The notes beneath the pieces were generated by a model. It was not told the origin of the DNA. It saw only the letters and a program-made list of their open reading frames with translations, and searched no databases. Positions 32,701-39,997 of a DNA stretch of 39,997 nucleotides are shown in pieces (the first letter of the stretch is position 1; each line of letters opens with the position of its first letter). Where the stretch lies: positions 1 to 39,997 of the forward strand of contig CAIWUD010000182.1 of NCBI GenBank assembly GCA_903915775.1, written 5' to 3'. The DNA is from an uncultured Chloroflexota bacterium. Lineage in GTDB: Bacteria; Chloroflexota; Chloroflexia; Chloroflexales; Chloroflexaceae. A program made the translations under genes and the position numbers.

Positions 32701-33276
32701 CTAGATCTCGTTAGCGAGAAGGATTGCCTGTGCGATCTCCTTCATGGACTTGCGGGTATTCATCGAGAGTTGCTGAATCTTACGAAAAGCTTCAGCCTCT
32801 TTCAGCCCCTGAGCATCCATGAGGATACCTTTGGCCCGCTCGACCAACTTGCGCGTATCGAGAGTCTCCTTGAGATCAACAACCTGCTGATCCATCTCTA
32901 AGAACTCTTCGTAGCGGGCCATGGCAATCTCGATAGCGGGTAACAGTTCGGCTTCACGGAACGGCTTGACCACATAGTTGACGACACCAGCCTCTTTGGC
33001 TCGCTCAACCAACTCGCGATCCGAGTAGGCGGTGAGTAACAGGACGGGTGCGATCTTCTCTTCAGTCAGGATTTTCGCCGCCTGGATCCCATCCAGTTTG
33101 GGCATCTTGATATCCATGAGCACGAGGTCGGGGCGCAACTCACGCGAGAGATTGATGACGCTCACGCCATCCCCGGCCTCACCTACCACAAGGTAGCCGA
33201 GTCCAACGAGTGTCTCTTTTAGATTCATACGAATGATCGACTCATCATCCGCAATAACTAGACGTGTCTGTGCCAT
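32701..33276 (-). CDS. ANTAR-domain response regulator (PdtaR/AmiR-NasR type)
   Basis: A 191-aa regulator. Receiver domain 1-120: Asp10/Asp11 in IADDES, phospho-acceptor Asp55 in LVLMDIKMP, Thr82 and Lys104 in YVVKPFREAE. A coiled linker (MDQQVVDLKETLDTRKLVERAKG) precedes the ANTAR RNA-binding domain (about 130-185: RAKGILMDAQGLKEAEAFRKIQQLSMNTRKSMKEIAQAIL). Family members bind tandem stem-loops in leaders and prevent transcription termination. Its usual partner, an HWE/HisKA_2-type kinase, is not beside it. ATG 33276 follows AGGTAGG. No convincing ANTAR target (paired hexaloop hairpins) was found in this window. Confidence 0.93.
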   Translation of the reverse strand: MAQTRLVIADDESIIRMNLKETLVGLGYLVVGEAGDGVSVINLSRELRPDLVLMDIKMPKLDGIQAAKILTEEKIAPVLLLTAYSDRELVERAKEAGVVNYVVKPFREAELLPAIEIAMARYEEFLEMDQQVVDLKETLDTRKLVERAKGILMDAQGLKEAEAFRKIQQLSMNTRKSMKEIAQAILLANEI

Positions 33277-33302
33277 AGCCTACCTGCTGAGCTTATATAC
33301 GA

Positions 33303-33402
33303 TGCCTTGAGGCATGTCTTGATTTCGGCTGCGCCAACGCTACCGTCTGGCGTCACCAGGGTCGGGTCAGCGCTCTTGGTGGACGGCTTTTTATCCTCCA
33401 CA
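33303..33402 (-). repeat. Double-hairpin intergenic repeat, reverse, diverged
   Basis: TGCCTTGAGGCATG tail, GATTTCGGCTGCGCC, CACCAGGGTCGGGT spacer and a damaged first hairpin GGTGGACGGCTTTTTATCCTCCAC. It occupies about a third of the 332-bp divergent gap between the ANTAR regulator and the glutaminyl cyclase gene. The rest (33403-33533) shows no gene. Confidence 0.78.
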
Positions 33403-33533
33403 AGATTGCCACGTTTACTTGGACCACACCCGGGCTGGCAAAAACCACAACCCAGCCACGAACCTCGTTCAACGTCGCGCTGCAAGTATAACACGCTGCC
33501 AGAGGTGGGTCAATGATCGACATGCCTACGAAG

Positions 33534-33562
33534 TTGCCCCAGCCGCATCTCTAGGGTACAAT
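33534..33562 (+). promoter_or_regulatory. Promoter of the glutaminyl cyclase-FKBP operon
   Basis: TTGCCC (33534-33539), 17-bp spacer, TACAAT (33557-33562), 46 bp upstream of the GTG start. Confidence 0.65.
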
Positions 33563-33608
33563 GCTCTAACATGGCTCATCAAGATCGAGGTGTTGAGGAG
33601 TTGCGCCC

Positions 33609-34673
33609 GTGAGCCCCTGGCGTACCCTGGGTCGACCTACCGCTGCACTGGCCACGCTCCTACTCATGGCCTGCTGTGCTGCAGCGCCTAAACTGCCGAG
33701 CACAACTCCTACGCCGGTTGTCGCAGCTATCATCAATGCAACCTCGCCCCCAACTCGGCAACCCACAGCCCTTGGTGCACCACTCCAGTCGTTTCAACTG
33801 TTGGCGAGCTACCCCCACGATCCGCAAGCGTTTACGCAGGGCCTGATCTACACTGGCGGTGATACGTACTACGAGAGCACTGGCTACTACGAATTCTCTT
33901 CACTGCGCGAGGTGGAGTTGGCGACCGGACAGGTGCAGCGGCAACTCATGCTCAGCACCATTGCTCCACCTGGAACCGACTACCACTTTGCTGAAGGTAT
34001 TGCGCTCGTTGGTACGCAGATCTTCCAGCTCACATGGCAGAGTGGCTTCGGAGTGATCTACAACCGCGACACCTTTGCCGAACAGGGGCGCTTTCGCTAC
34101 CCACCAGAGGGGCGTACACTTCCCCGTGAGGGCTGGGGACTCACCAGTGATGGCACGCGCCTCATTATGAGTGACGGCACGGCCAACCTCTACTTCGTCG
34201 ACCCAGTTGGTACAGCAGCAACAGGTAGTTTAGCCCTCATCGGCCAGGTGGAGGTTCGTGATGCCCTGGGCCCAGTCACCAACCTGAACGAACTGGAGTA
34301 TATTAATGGCGAGATCTTCGCGAACATCTGGCAGCGTGACCTGATTGCACGGATTGATCCGGTGAGTGGTGCAGTCCGGGCCTACCTCGACCTCCACGAG
34401 CTACGGGCACTGCTTCCCCCCGGTGGTCGCCCCGAGGTACTCAATGGCATCGCCTACGATGCTGCAAACGACCAGTTGCTGGTGACCGGCAAGTGGTGGC
34501 CTACGCTCTTCGTGATCCAGTTGGAGCCACTTGCACAATACCACCTCTACCTACCTACGATTGTGACACTCCCTAGCGAAGCGGGCCCTGTGGCTGCTCG
34601 GGCCAACGTGCCTGCTGGTGAGCTTACCGCCCAACAACGCTATTCGCCCCAGTTCTCGAAGATCATCGGGTGA
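33609..34673 (+). CDS. Glutaminyl-peptide cyclotransferase (plant/bacterial beta-propeller type), lipoprotein
   Basis: A 354-aa exported enzyme turning N-terminal Gln of proteins into pyroglutamate. GTG 33609 follows GAGGAG by 8 nt. The N terminus is a lipoprotein signal (ATLLLMACCAAAP, lipobox LMAC at residue 22) and a Pro/Thr linker to about residue 55. The rest is the five-bladed propeller family: LLASYPHDPQAFTQGLIY, YYESTGYYEFSSLREVELATGQV, FAEGIALVGTQIFQLTWQSG, EGWGLTSDGTRLIMSDGTANLYFVDP, LNELEYINGEIFANIWQRDLIARIDPVSG, VLNGIAYDAANDQLLVTGKWWPTLFVIQL. It is unrelated to the zinc-dependent animal enzyme. The FKBP gene starts 3 bp after its stop. Confidence 0.92.
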   Translation: MSPWRTLGRPTAALATLLLMACCAAAPKLPSTTPTPVVAAIINATSPPTRQPTALGAPLQSFQLLASYPHDPQAFTQGLIYTGGDTYYESTGYYEFSSLREVELATGQVQRQLMLSTIAPPGTDYHFAEGIALVGTQIFQLTWQSGFGVIYNRDTFAEQGRFRYPPEGRTLPREGWGLTSDGTRLIMSDGTANLYFVDPVGTAATGSLALIGQVEVRDALGPVTNLNELEYINGEIFANIWQRDLIARIDPVSGAVRAYLDLHELRALLPPGGRPEVLNGIAYDAANDQLLVTGKWWPTLFVIQLEPLAQYHLYLPTIVTLPSEAGPVAARANVPAGELTAQQRYSPQFSKIIG

Positions 34674-34676
34674 CCC

Positions 34677-35528
34677 ATGCATCGTATCATGAGACATATT
34701 CTACTCACCATCCTGGTGACCCTTCTGAGCGCTGCCTGCACTGCTCAGATTCCCACCCCATCCCAGTCCACCCCATCAAGTAGTGAGGAGCGTCCGGTGA
34801 CAACCCCTAGTGGTCTCACATTCATTGAGTTGGCCCCAGGCAGTGGTGATCTCGCACGACCTGGCGATGTTGTTGATGTTCACTACCGCGGTACGCTTGC
34901 CGATGGTACGCAGTTCGACAGCTCCCACTCTCGGGGGCAGCCGATTCAGTTTATCCTGGGGCAGGGCATGGTGATTGCCGGCTGGGATGAGGGGGTCGCC
35001 ATGATGCGCAAGGGTGGGAAGGCACGGCTCATTATCCCACCACAACTCGCTTATGGCAGTCGTGGTGCCGGCGGAGTGATTCCACCGAATGCGACTCTGA
35101 ACTTTGAGGTCGAACTGGTCGAGATCCGCCCTGGTCCCGCGGTAGCACCTCAAACGGTGGCAGAGGGTGACTACACAACCACCGCTAGTGGATTGCGCTC
35201 CTACGATCTGCAGGTTGGCGCGGGGGCTGAAGCAGTAGCTGGTCGTACGGTATTGGTCCACTATACTGGCTGGTTGACTGATGGGACACGGTTTGATAGT
35301 TCCCGCCAACCACGCCGACCTATGGGACGTCAGGAGCCATTCAGCTTTCGCCTGGGCGGGGGTGAGGTGATCAAGGGTTGGGATGAAGGAGTTGCAGGCA
35401 TGCGTGTTGGCGGGAAGCGCCAACTGGTGATCCCAGCCGCACTTGCCTATGGCGACCGTGGTGCTGGTGAGGTCATTCCACCGGGTGCAACGCTGATCTT
35501 TGAGGTCGAACTGGTCGATGTACGTTAG
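34677..35528 (+). CDS. Tandem FKBP-type peptidyl-prolyl cis-trans isomerase, lipoprotein
   Basis: A 283-aa exported protein: lipoprotein signal ([17 protein letters not shown]), a Ser/Pro linker, then two complete FKBP domains. Domain 1 is about 40-150 ([65 protein letters not shown]) and domain 2 about 165-283 ([20 protein letters not shown]...[39 protein letters not shown]). Each keeps the Tyr, Phe-Asp, Val-Ile, Trp and Tyr active-site positions. It catalyses proline isomerisation outside the membrane and shares an operon with glutaminyl cyclase. The TAG stop lies inside the left edge of an intergenic repeat. Confidence 0.95.
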   Translation: MHRIMRHILLTILVTLLSAACTAQIPTPSQSTPSSSEERPVTTPSGLTFIELAPGSGDLARPGDVVDVHYRGTLADGTQFDSSHSRGQPIQFILGQGMVIAGWDEGVAMMRKGGKARLIIPPQLAYGSRGAGGVIPPNATLNFEVELVEIRPGPAVAPQTVAEGDYTTTASGLRSYDLQVGAGAEAVAGRTVLVHYTGWLTDGTRFDSSRQPRRPMGRQEPFSFRLGGGEVIKGWDEGVAGMRVGGKRQLVIPAALAYGDRGAGEVIPPGATLIFEVELVDVR

Positions 35529-35612
35529 GGATGTTTCAATATTGACTATACCAACTTTCTAGCGCTACCAGGGTTGGGGTGGTTTTCTTGTGAAGGGCTT
35601 CGTCCACCTCAC
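35525..35612 (-). repeat. Double-hairpin intergenic repeat, reverse; overlaps the FKBP stop codon
   Basis: TTAGGGATGTTTCAATATTGAC tail, AGCGCTACCAGGGTTGGGGTGG, then GTGAAGGGC ttc GTCCACCTCACG with a damaged stem. The TAG of the preceding gene is provided by the TTAGGG edge. Confidence 0.78.
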
Positions 35613-35666
35613 GTACGCTGGTCATATCGGTGTGCACCACACCTATTTGCAAATCAGGAATAACCT

Positions 35667-36776
35667 ATGAGGATCGAGCAGATTGAGGTACGGCGGATCG
35701 AGCTCCCCTTTGTCGCCCCTTTTGAGACGAGCGGCTGGCGTGAAGTGGCCAACCACTCCCTGTTGGTACGCCTCAGGGCGGAGGGGGCAGAGGGTTGGGG
35801 TGAGGCCCCCGTAGGTGTTGGCCCCTGGTACAACGAAGAGACTCAGGCAACGGCTTGGGTCATTGCACGCGACCATCTGGCACCAATGTTGCTCGATGCG
35901 GACATTTCACGCCCTGAGGATGTTGATGCCCTCTATACCAGGGTACGCGCCAACCGCATGGCCCGCGCTGGCTTCGAGTTTGCTGCCTGGGATCTCTTTG
36001 GTCGGCTCCAAGGCCAGAGCCTGCGGAGCATGCTGGGCGGTGTACGCCAACAGGTTGATGTGGGAGTGAGTGTCGGTGTACAGCCCGATATTGCTACCCT
36101 GCTGCGGGTGGTTGGTGCCTACGTCGATGCTGGTTACCGGCGGGTAAAATTGAAGATTAAGCCAGGTTGGGATCTTGAGCCCACCCATGCGGTACGCACC
36201 ACATGGCCGAATCTACTCCTGCAGGTCGATGCCAACAGCATCTACGCCCTCACCGATGCTGAGCATCTTGCACGTCTTGACGCCTACGATCTGCTCCTGA
36301 TCGAGCAACCCCTCGCCCATGATGATATCTTCGACCACGCGAAGTTACAACGGCGGCTCCGCACACCGATCTGCCTCGATGAGAGTATCGTTTCACCCGA
36401 TCATGCCCGTTGGGCCCTGGAACTGCAGGCGTGTGGGGTGATCAACATCAAGCCGAGTAGGGTGGGGGGCCTGACTGCCGCTCGCCAGATCCACGACATG
36501 GCGGCCGAGGCGGGTGTGCCGGTCTGGTGTGGTGGTATGCTCGAGACCGGGATTGGAAGAGCGGCGAATGTGGCGCTGGCGAGCTTGCCAAACTTTACGC
36601 TGCCAGGGGATATTAGCGCAAGCGATCGCTACTTCCGGCGCGATATTGTGCGTAACCCCTTCGTGCTCAATGCCGATAGTACACTCACCGTCCCCGATGC
36701 GCCTGGCAGTGGTGCGGATCTGGATCTAGACTTCCTTGAGCAGGTGACCCTTGAGCGGTTCGTGGTGACGCGGTAG
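35667..36776 (+). CDS. menC: o-Succinylbenzoate synthase (enolase superfamily)
   Basis: A 369-aa dehydratase of menaquinone synthesis converting SHCHC to o-succinylbenzoate. Its barrel residues follow the MLE/OSBS subgroup: KxK in RRVKLKIKPGWD (Lys163, Lys165), metal ligands Asp188 (LQVDANS), Glu213 (LIEQPL) and Asp238 (CLDESI), and Lys262 in VINIKPSRVGGLT. The N-terminal capping domain starts MRIEQIEVRRIELPFVAPFETSGWREV. The sequence resembles the OSBS/N-acylamino-acid racemase branch, so dual activity is possible. Other men genes are not adjacent. Confidence 0.88.
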   Translation: MRIEQIEVRRIELPFVAPFETSGWREVANHSLLVRLRAEGAEGWGEAPVGVGPWYNEETQATAWVIARDHLAPMLLDADISRPEDVDALYTRVRANRMARAGFEFAAWDLFGRLQGQSLRSMLGGVRQQVDVGVSVGVQPDIATLLRVVGAYVDAGYRRVKLKIKPGWDLEPTHAVRTTWPNLLLQVDANSIYALTDAEHLARLDAYDLLLIEQPLAHDDIFDHAKLQRRLRTPICLDESIVSPDHARWALELQACGVINIKPSRVGGLTAARQIHDMAAEAGVPVWCGGMLETGIGRAANVALASLPNFTLPGDISASDRYFRRDIVRNPFVLNADSTLTVPDAPGSGADLDLDFLEQVTLERFVVTR

Positions 36777-36780
36777 GCGC

Positions 36781-36856
36781 GGCAAGGTTCGATGTAGGCG
36801 GCGTCCCTGGCTGGGTTGGGGGGATGTTGCGGAGAACATCCCCAGCTACACCTCCG
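36781..36856 (-). repeat. Intergenic repeat, reverse, with substituted hairpin
   Basis: GGCAAGGTTCGATG tail, GGCTGGGTTGG spacer and CACCTCC end match the family. The usual GGAGGGC/GCCCTCC stem is replaced by GGGGATGTT (36820-36828) / AACATCCCC (36835-36843), a perfect 9-bp stem of different sequence. Confidence 0.65.
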
Positions 36857-36888
36857 GTGAGAGATAGTTCAATGGAAAGTGGTAGCAG

Positions 36889-38586
36889 ATGACGACACAG
36901 CAATGGAGCTATGTCAGCGGGACGAGTGAACGTCCGCTGATTGGCGAAACGATCGGCGACATGTTCGACCGCATTGTAGCGAGCTACCCGAACAATGAGG
37001 CCCTAGTCTGCCGTCAGCAGGGGCTGCGCTACACCTACGCCCAGCTGCACAGAGAGGTCGAGCGCTGCGCCCGGGCTCTGCTGGCCATCGGCGTGCGTAA
37101 GGGTGAGCGGGTGGGAATCTGGGCACCGAACCGTGCCGAGTGGACGATCACGCAGTTTGCGACGGCCAAAATTGGGGCCATTCTGGTCAATATCAATCCT
37201 GCGTATCGTGTCCACGAACTAGAGTACGCCCTGCGTCAGTCGGGTTGTACCATGCTGATCACCGCAGCCCAGTTTCGCACGTCCGACTACACGGCGATGC
37301 TCAACGAGCTGATTCCCGAACTCTCTGCGGCAGAGTCTGGCCGATTGCAGAGTGAGCGACTGCCCGATCTCCGGATCGTTGTGCGCCTCGCTCCCGAGCC
37401 AGTGCCCGGCATGCTAACCTGGGACACGTTCATGGCTACTGCCGAGCAGGTCTCAGCTGATGAGTTGGCCGCACGTCAGGCCGAGCAGCAGTTTGATGAT
37501 CCGATCAACATCCAGTACACCTCGGGGACAACGGGCAATCCCAAGGGCGCAACCCTCAGCCATCACAACATCCTCAATAATGGCTACTTTGTAGCCGAAT
37601 TGATGAACTTCAGCGATAAAGATCGCCTCGTCATTCCTGTACCGCTCTACCACTGCTTTGGGATGGTGATGGGGAACCTGGGGTGTGTAACCCACGGTGC
37701 AACCATGATCTACCCGAGTGAAGGGTTCGATCCGCTAGCCGTCCTCCATGCTCTTCAGGAGGAGCGCGCAACGGGGCTCTTCGGCGTACCGACGATGTTC
37801 ATTGCTGAACTGGATCACCCCGAGTTTGCCCGTTTTGATCTCCACAGCCTGCGCACCGGCGTCATGGCTGGCTCGCCCTGCCCTGTTGAGGTGATGCGCA
37901 AGGTGCAGTCGCTCATGCATATGCACGAGGTGGAGATCTGCTACGGTATGACTGAGACGAGCCCGGTCAGTACCCAGACGCGTATCGGTGCACCCCTGGA
38001 GAAGCAGGTTGGTACGGTAGGCACGGTACACCCCCATGTTGAGGTAAAGATCGTCGATCCGGTAAGTGGTCAACTGCTACCCCGCGGTGAGGCTGGTGAG
38101 CTATGTACGCGTGGGTATAGTGTGATGTTAGGCTACTGGAACAACGAGCAGGCAACACGCGCAGCGATTGATCCGGCGGGCTGGATGCACACCGGTGATC
38201 TGGCGACCATCGATGCCGAGGGTTATGTGAATATCGTTGGCCGGATCAAGGATATGATCATACGCGGTGGTGAGAACATCTACCCACGTGAAATTGAGGA
38301 GTTCCTCTACCGCCACCCCAAAATCAGCGATGTACAGGTGATCGGAGTACCTGATGCGCGGTATGTAGAGGAGGTCATGGCCTGGGTGAAGCTCCGACCG
38401 GGCGAGACGGCAGATGCGGAAGAGATTCGCGCCTTCTGCAAGGGCCAGATTGCGCACTACAAGGTTCCACGCTACATCAAGTTTGTCGACTCCTTCCCCA
38501 TGACGGTCACCGGAAAGATCCAGAAGTTCCTGATGCGTCAGCAGAGTATTGAGGAGTTGCAGCTCACCTCGGTACAGACGGCCTGA
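36889..38586 (+). CDS. AMP-binding acyl-CoA synthetase (medium/long-chain, FadD/ACSF2-like)
   Basis: A 565-aa adenylate-forming enzyme activating a carboxylate to acyl-CoA. Motifs: P-loop [19 protein letters not shown]4/A5 region [12 protein letters not shown]7 [40 protein letters not shown] and the catalytic lysine in [11 protein letters not shown]. Length and the [18 protein letters not shown] segment fit fatty-acyl-CoA synthetases of the ACSF2/FadD type. It stands next to menC, but it looks too long and FadD-like for MenE (o-succinylbenzoate-CoA ligase), so a menaquinone role should not be assumed. A diverged repeat separates the two genes. Confidence 0.9.
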   Translation: MTTQQWSYVSGTSERPLIGETIGDMFDRIVASYPNNEALVCRQQGLRYTYAQLHREVERCARALLAIGVRKGERVGIWAPNRAEWTITQFATAKIGAILVNINPAYRVHELEYALRQSGCTMLITAAQFRTSDYTAMLNELIPELSAAESGRLQSERLPDLRIVVRLAPEPVPGMLTWDTFMATAEQVSADELAARQAEQQFDDPINIQYTSGTTGNPKGATLSHHNILNNGYFVAELMNFSDKDRLVIPVPLYHCFGMVMGNLGCVTHGATMIYPSEGFDPLAVLHALQEERATGLFGVPTMFIAELDHPEFARFDLHSLRTGVMAGSPCPVEVMRKVQSLMHMHEVEICYGMTETSPVSTQTRIGAPLEKQVGTVGTVHPHVEVKIVDPVSGQLLPRGEAGELCTRGYSVMLGYWNNEQATRAAIDPAGWMHTGDLATIDAEGYVNIVGRIKDMIIRGGENIYPREIEEFLYRHPKISDVQVIGVPDARYVEEVMAWVKLRPGETADAEEIRAFCKGQIAHYKVPRYIKFVDSFPMTVTGKIQKFLMRQQSIEELQLTSVQTA

Positions 38587-38592
38587 GTTGAT

Positions 38593-38624
38593 GGTAACAC
38601 GGGAGGTGCTACGCTCCGTGTTGC
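38593..38624. repeat. Short hairpin related to the intergenic repeat
   Basis: AACACGG (38596-38602) and CCGTGTT (38616-38622) flank GAGGTGCTACGCT. It looks like a shortened repeat head between the acyl-CoA synthetase and WYL genes. Confidence 0.45.
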
Positions 38625-38645
38625 CCACGTATCAAGGAATAACTT

Positions 38646-39671
38646 ATGAGTCCACCTGCTGGTGGTGGGATTAAACGCAGCTCCTGGTTGACCTTTCGTC
38701 GGCGCCTGCTGCTGGTGCGTACGCTGCTGCGTAGCGCAGCTTCCGGTGACGCGCTCATTGCTACGGTCAACGCTGAGCTTGGGGAGCAGGGCTACCCTGA
38801 GGCTGCAGCAGCGGCGTTAAAGCATGACTTTGACGCGCTGAAGGGTGAGTATGGCTGCCGAATTAGCTATGACCGGCGCAGTCGCATCTACTTCCTCGAG
38901 GATCTCGGAGAGTTAGCACTCCTCGACCTACCCGATGAGTGCCTAGAGGCTCTGGCGTTTCTTGAGGCAAGTTTTCCTGAAGGGAGTGGGCTGACCGAGC
39001 ATGCGAACCTCCGGGCACTCCTTGATCGGGTATTTCTGCTCCTACCGCCCATCCGTCAGACACAGCAGCGCCGCCGCCGCAGTAGCGTCCGACTCGGTAT
39101 GGCTACTGGTCAGCGGATCGATCCAGATGTGCTTGCCCTGGTAAAGTATGCTATCGAACAGCGGCGCGAGCTCATCTTCGACTACCTGAGTAACTTCGAC
39201 CCGGGAAGGCCCCGCCGCCATCGAGTAGCGCCCTATGGCATCACCTTTCGCCCCGAGGGCCATAGCTACCTTGACGCAACACTGTTAGAGGTGAGCCCCC
39301 GAGGGGGAGAGACGATCCATGCTGCGATCGATTACCGGCTCGATCGCATGATACCCGGGAGCATCAGTGTGCTCCCCACACTACTCCCCCCGATCCGTCC
39401 AAGCCTACCACGCTACAAGCTGCGGTATACCCTTGTAGCCCAAGTGGCCCGACGGCGTGATGTGGCCACCTACTTCCCTGACACCCAGATTGTCTACCAT
39501 GATGACGGCAGTGCCGAAGTCACGGCCACAGTGACGAATCTCTGGCAGGCCCGCCAGCAGCTCCTGCGCTATGGCGATGCATGTCAAGTAGTTGAGCCAC
39601 CCGAGTTAGTGGCGCTCTTCCGCAAAACCGCGGAGGGGCTGAGTCAGCTCTACCCCCCGATTGAGTCGTGA
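38646..39671 (+). CDS. WYL-domain transcriptional regulator
   Basis: A 341-aa protein. Residues about 15-85 form a winged-helix-like head (RRRLLLVRTLLRSAASGDALIATVNAELGEQGYPEAAAAALKHDFDALKGEYGCRISYDRRSRIYFL). The middle resembles WYL-associated helical linkers. Residues about 165-260 match the WYL domain (LVKYAIEQRRELIFDYLSNFDPGRPRRHRVAPYGITFRPEGHSYLDATL), with SYL in place of WYL, and the end (VTATVTNLWQARQQLLRYGDACQVVEPPELVALFRKTAEGL) is the WCX extension. WYL regulators sense nucleic acids or nucleotides and often control DNA-damage or defence genes. The start has AAGGA 8 nt upstream. Its target is unknown. Confidence 0.86.
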   Translation: MSPPAGGGIKRSSWLTFRRRLLLVRTLLRSAASGDALIATVNAELGEQGYPEAAAAALKHDFDALKGEYGCRISYDRRSRIYFLEDLGELALLDLPDECLEALAFLEASFPEGSGLTEHANLRALLDRVFLLLPPIRQTQQRRRRSSVRLGMATGQRIDPDVLALVKYAIEQRRELIFDYLSNFDPGRPRRHRVAPYGITFRPEGHSYLDATLLEVSPRGGETIHAAIDYRLDRMIPGSISVLPTLLPPIRPSLPRYKLRYTLVAQVARRRDVATYFPDTQIVYHDDGSAEVTATVTNLWQARQQLLRYGDACQVVEPPELVALFRKTAEGLSQLYPPIES

Positions 39672-39696
39672 TCAGGCTGCCCATCCATCGATACCC

Positions 39697-39997
39697 ATGA
39701 AGCCCATGATGCTCACCACTCGAGCACATCCCATGCTCCAACTGCTCATGCTGATCGTCCTTACCTGGGTTCCTCCCCAGGTTGCTGCCCATCCCCTCCC
39801 CCAGGAACCAGGTGAACTGTTGCTGGGTTACTCGGCGCAGGGACGCCCAATTACGGCAACCCAATTTGGTGATGGTCCGCGCAAGCTCGTTGTGGTTGGC
39901 AATACTCACGGTGCCCCCGAGGGGAATACCTACCGCCTAACCATCGCCCTGATCGACTACCTGCGTGCACATCCCGACCTCGTCCCACCATCGGTGC
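39697..39997 (+). CDS. Exported M14-like zinc carboxypeptidase (3' truncated by window edge)
   Basis: Only the first 100 codons are visible. ATG 39697 begins a signal peptide (RAHPMLQLLMLIVLTWVPPQVAAHP), then ELLLGYSAQGRPITATQFGDGPRKLVVVGNTHGAPEGNTYRLTIALIDYLRAHPDLVP. The order 'GxSxxGRPI ... GDG...VVVGxxHGxxEGNT' matches the start of M14-family carboxypeptidase domains, where the His and Glu are the first two zinc ligands. The rest of the catalytic domain lies beyond the window, so activity cannot be judged. It follows the WYL gene by 25 bp. Confidence 0.65.
   Translation, partial: MKPMMLTTRAHPMLQLLMLIVLTWVPPQVAAHPLPQEPGELLLGYSAQGRPITATQFGDGPRKLVVVGNTHGAPEGNTYRLTIALIDYLRAHPDLVPPSV

Noticed and set aside
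33303-33402. Repeat hairpins as ANTAR target dual stem-loops
   Set aside because: ANTAR targets need two hexaloops with A and G at fixed loop positions; these repeats have 3-nt and about 9-nt loops.
36889-38586. Calling the acyl-CoA synthetase MenE because it follows menC
   Set aside because: Its length and motifs resemble FadD/ACSF2 fatty-acyl-CoA synthetases; adjacency alone is not enough.

Overview
The window looks like chromosomal DNA of a filamentous anoxygenic phototroph of the Chloroflexota (order Chloroflexales, in the neighbourhood of Chloroflexus, Oscillochloris or Roseiflexus). This is inferred from GC-rich coding sequence, the style of the proteins (Pro/Thr-rich lipoproteins, an ArsA-like ATPase, menaquinone synthesis, RodZ beside YajQ and RimO) and a family of GGAGGGC/GCCCTCC double-hairpin repeats in most intergenic gaps. 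No 16S gene or photosystem gene is present to settle it. No phage, IS transposase, CRISPR array or rRNA was seen; most of the window is core chromosome with a few accessory-looking modules.

Layout. 1-6.3 kb (+): the 3' part of an OST-HTH/LOTUS protein, trpF, a membrane-anchored metallophosphoesterase, a membrane-anchored Trm112-like protein lacking its cysteines, trpB (no trpA in view) and a lipid kinase. 6.3-8.5 kb (-): an alpha/beta hydrolase and a cytochrome P450 in one operon, divergent from a PIG-L deacetylase (+, 8.6-9.5 kb). 9.6-14.2 kb (-): a two-gene operon with a large NACHT-like/HEAT-repeat protein followed by a response regulator fused to a RodZ-type HTH and a C-terminal membrane helix. 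This is the strongest candidate for an undescribed system. 14.5-16.0 kb (+): a YghZ-type aldo-keto reductase and an ATC-hydrolase-family protein. 16.3-16.6 kb (-): tRNA-Trp, tRNA-Ser(UGA) and tRNA-Ser(GCU) with a recognisable promoter and terminator. 16.6-17.8 kb (-): a cysteine-poor ArsA/Get3-type ATPase.

18.2-23.2 kb (+): an alpha/beta hydrolase, a class V aminotransferase, then rodZ, yajQ and rimO. 23.3-26.4 kb: an orphan BlaI-type repressor (-), divergent from a polyprenyl diphosphate synthase (+), then a GT4 glycosyltransferase. 26.5-26.8 kb: a 114-bp non-coding element with perfect 13-bp inverted ends and an 8-bp target duplication, just upstream of the near-consensus promoter of tRNA-Gly(CCC) and its terminator. 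27.1-32.1 kb (+): an SH3/NlpC-P60 cell-wall hydrolase, a long-form glucose-1-phosphate thymidylyltransferase, the MsrP/MsrQ methionine-sulfoxide repair pair and an OmpR-type regulator. 32.1-33.3 kb (-): an ANTAR response regulator and a small membrane protein. 33.6-40 kb (+): exported glutaminyl cyclase and tandem-FKBP lipoproteins, menC, an acyl-CoA synthetase, a WYL-domain regulator and the start of an M14-like peptidase.

How they work together: several tight couplings are visible. rmlA/msrP overlap by 4 bp and msrP/msrQ by 1 bp; yajQ/rimO overlap by 1 bp; glutaminyl cyclase and FKBP are 3 bp apart; the ANTAR regulator and the small membrane protein are 5 bp apart. Much of the set serves the cell envelope (RodZ, NlpC/P60, polyprenyl synthase, GT4, RmlA, MsrPQ, FKBP, glutaminyl cyclase). 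Three response regulators are present with no adjacent histidine kinase.
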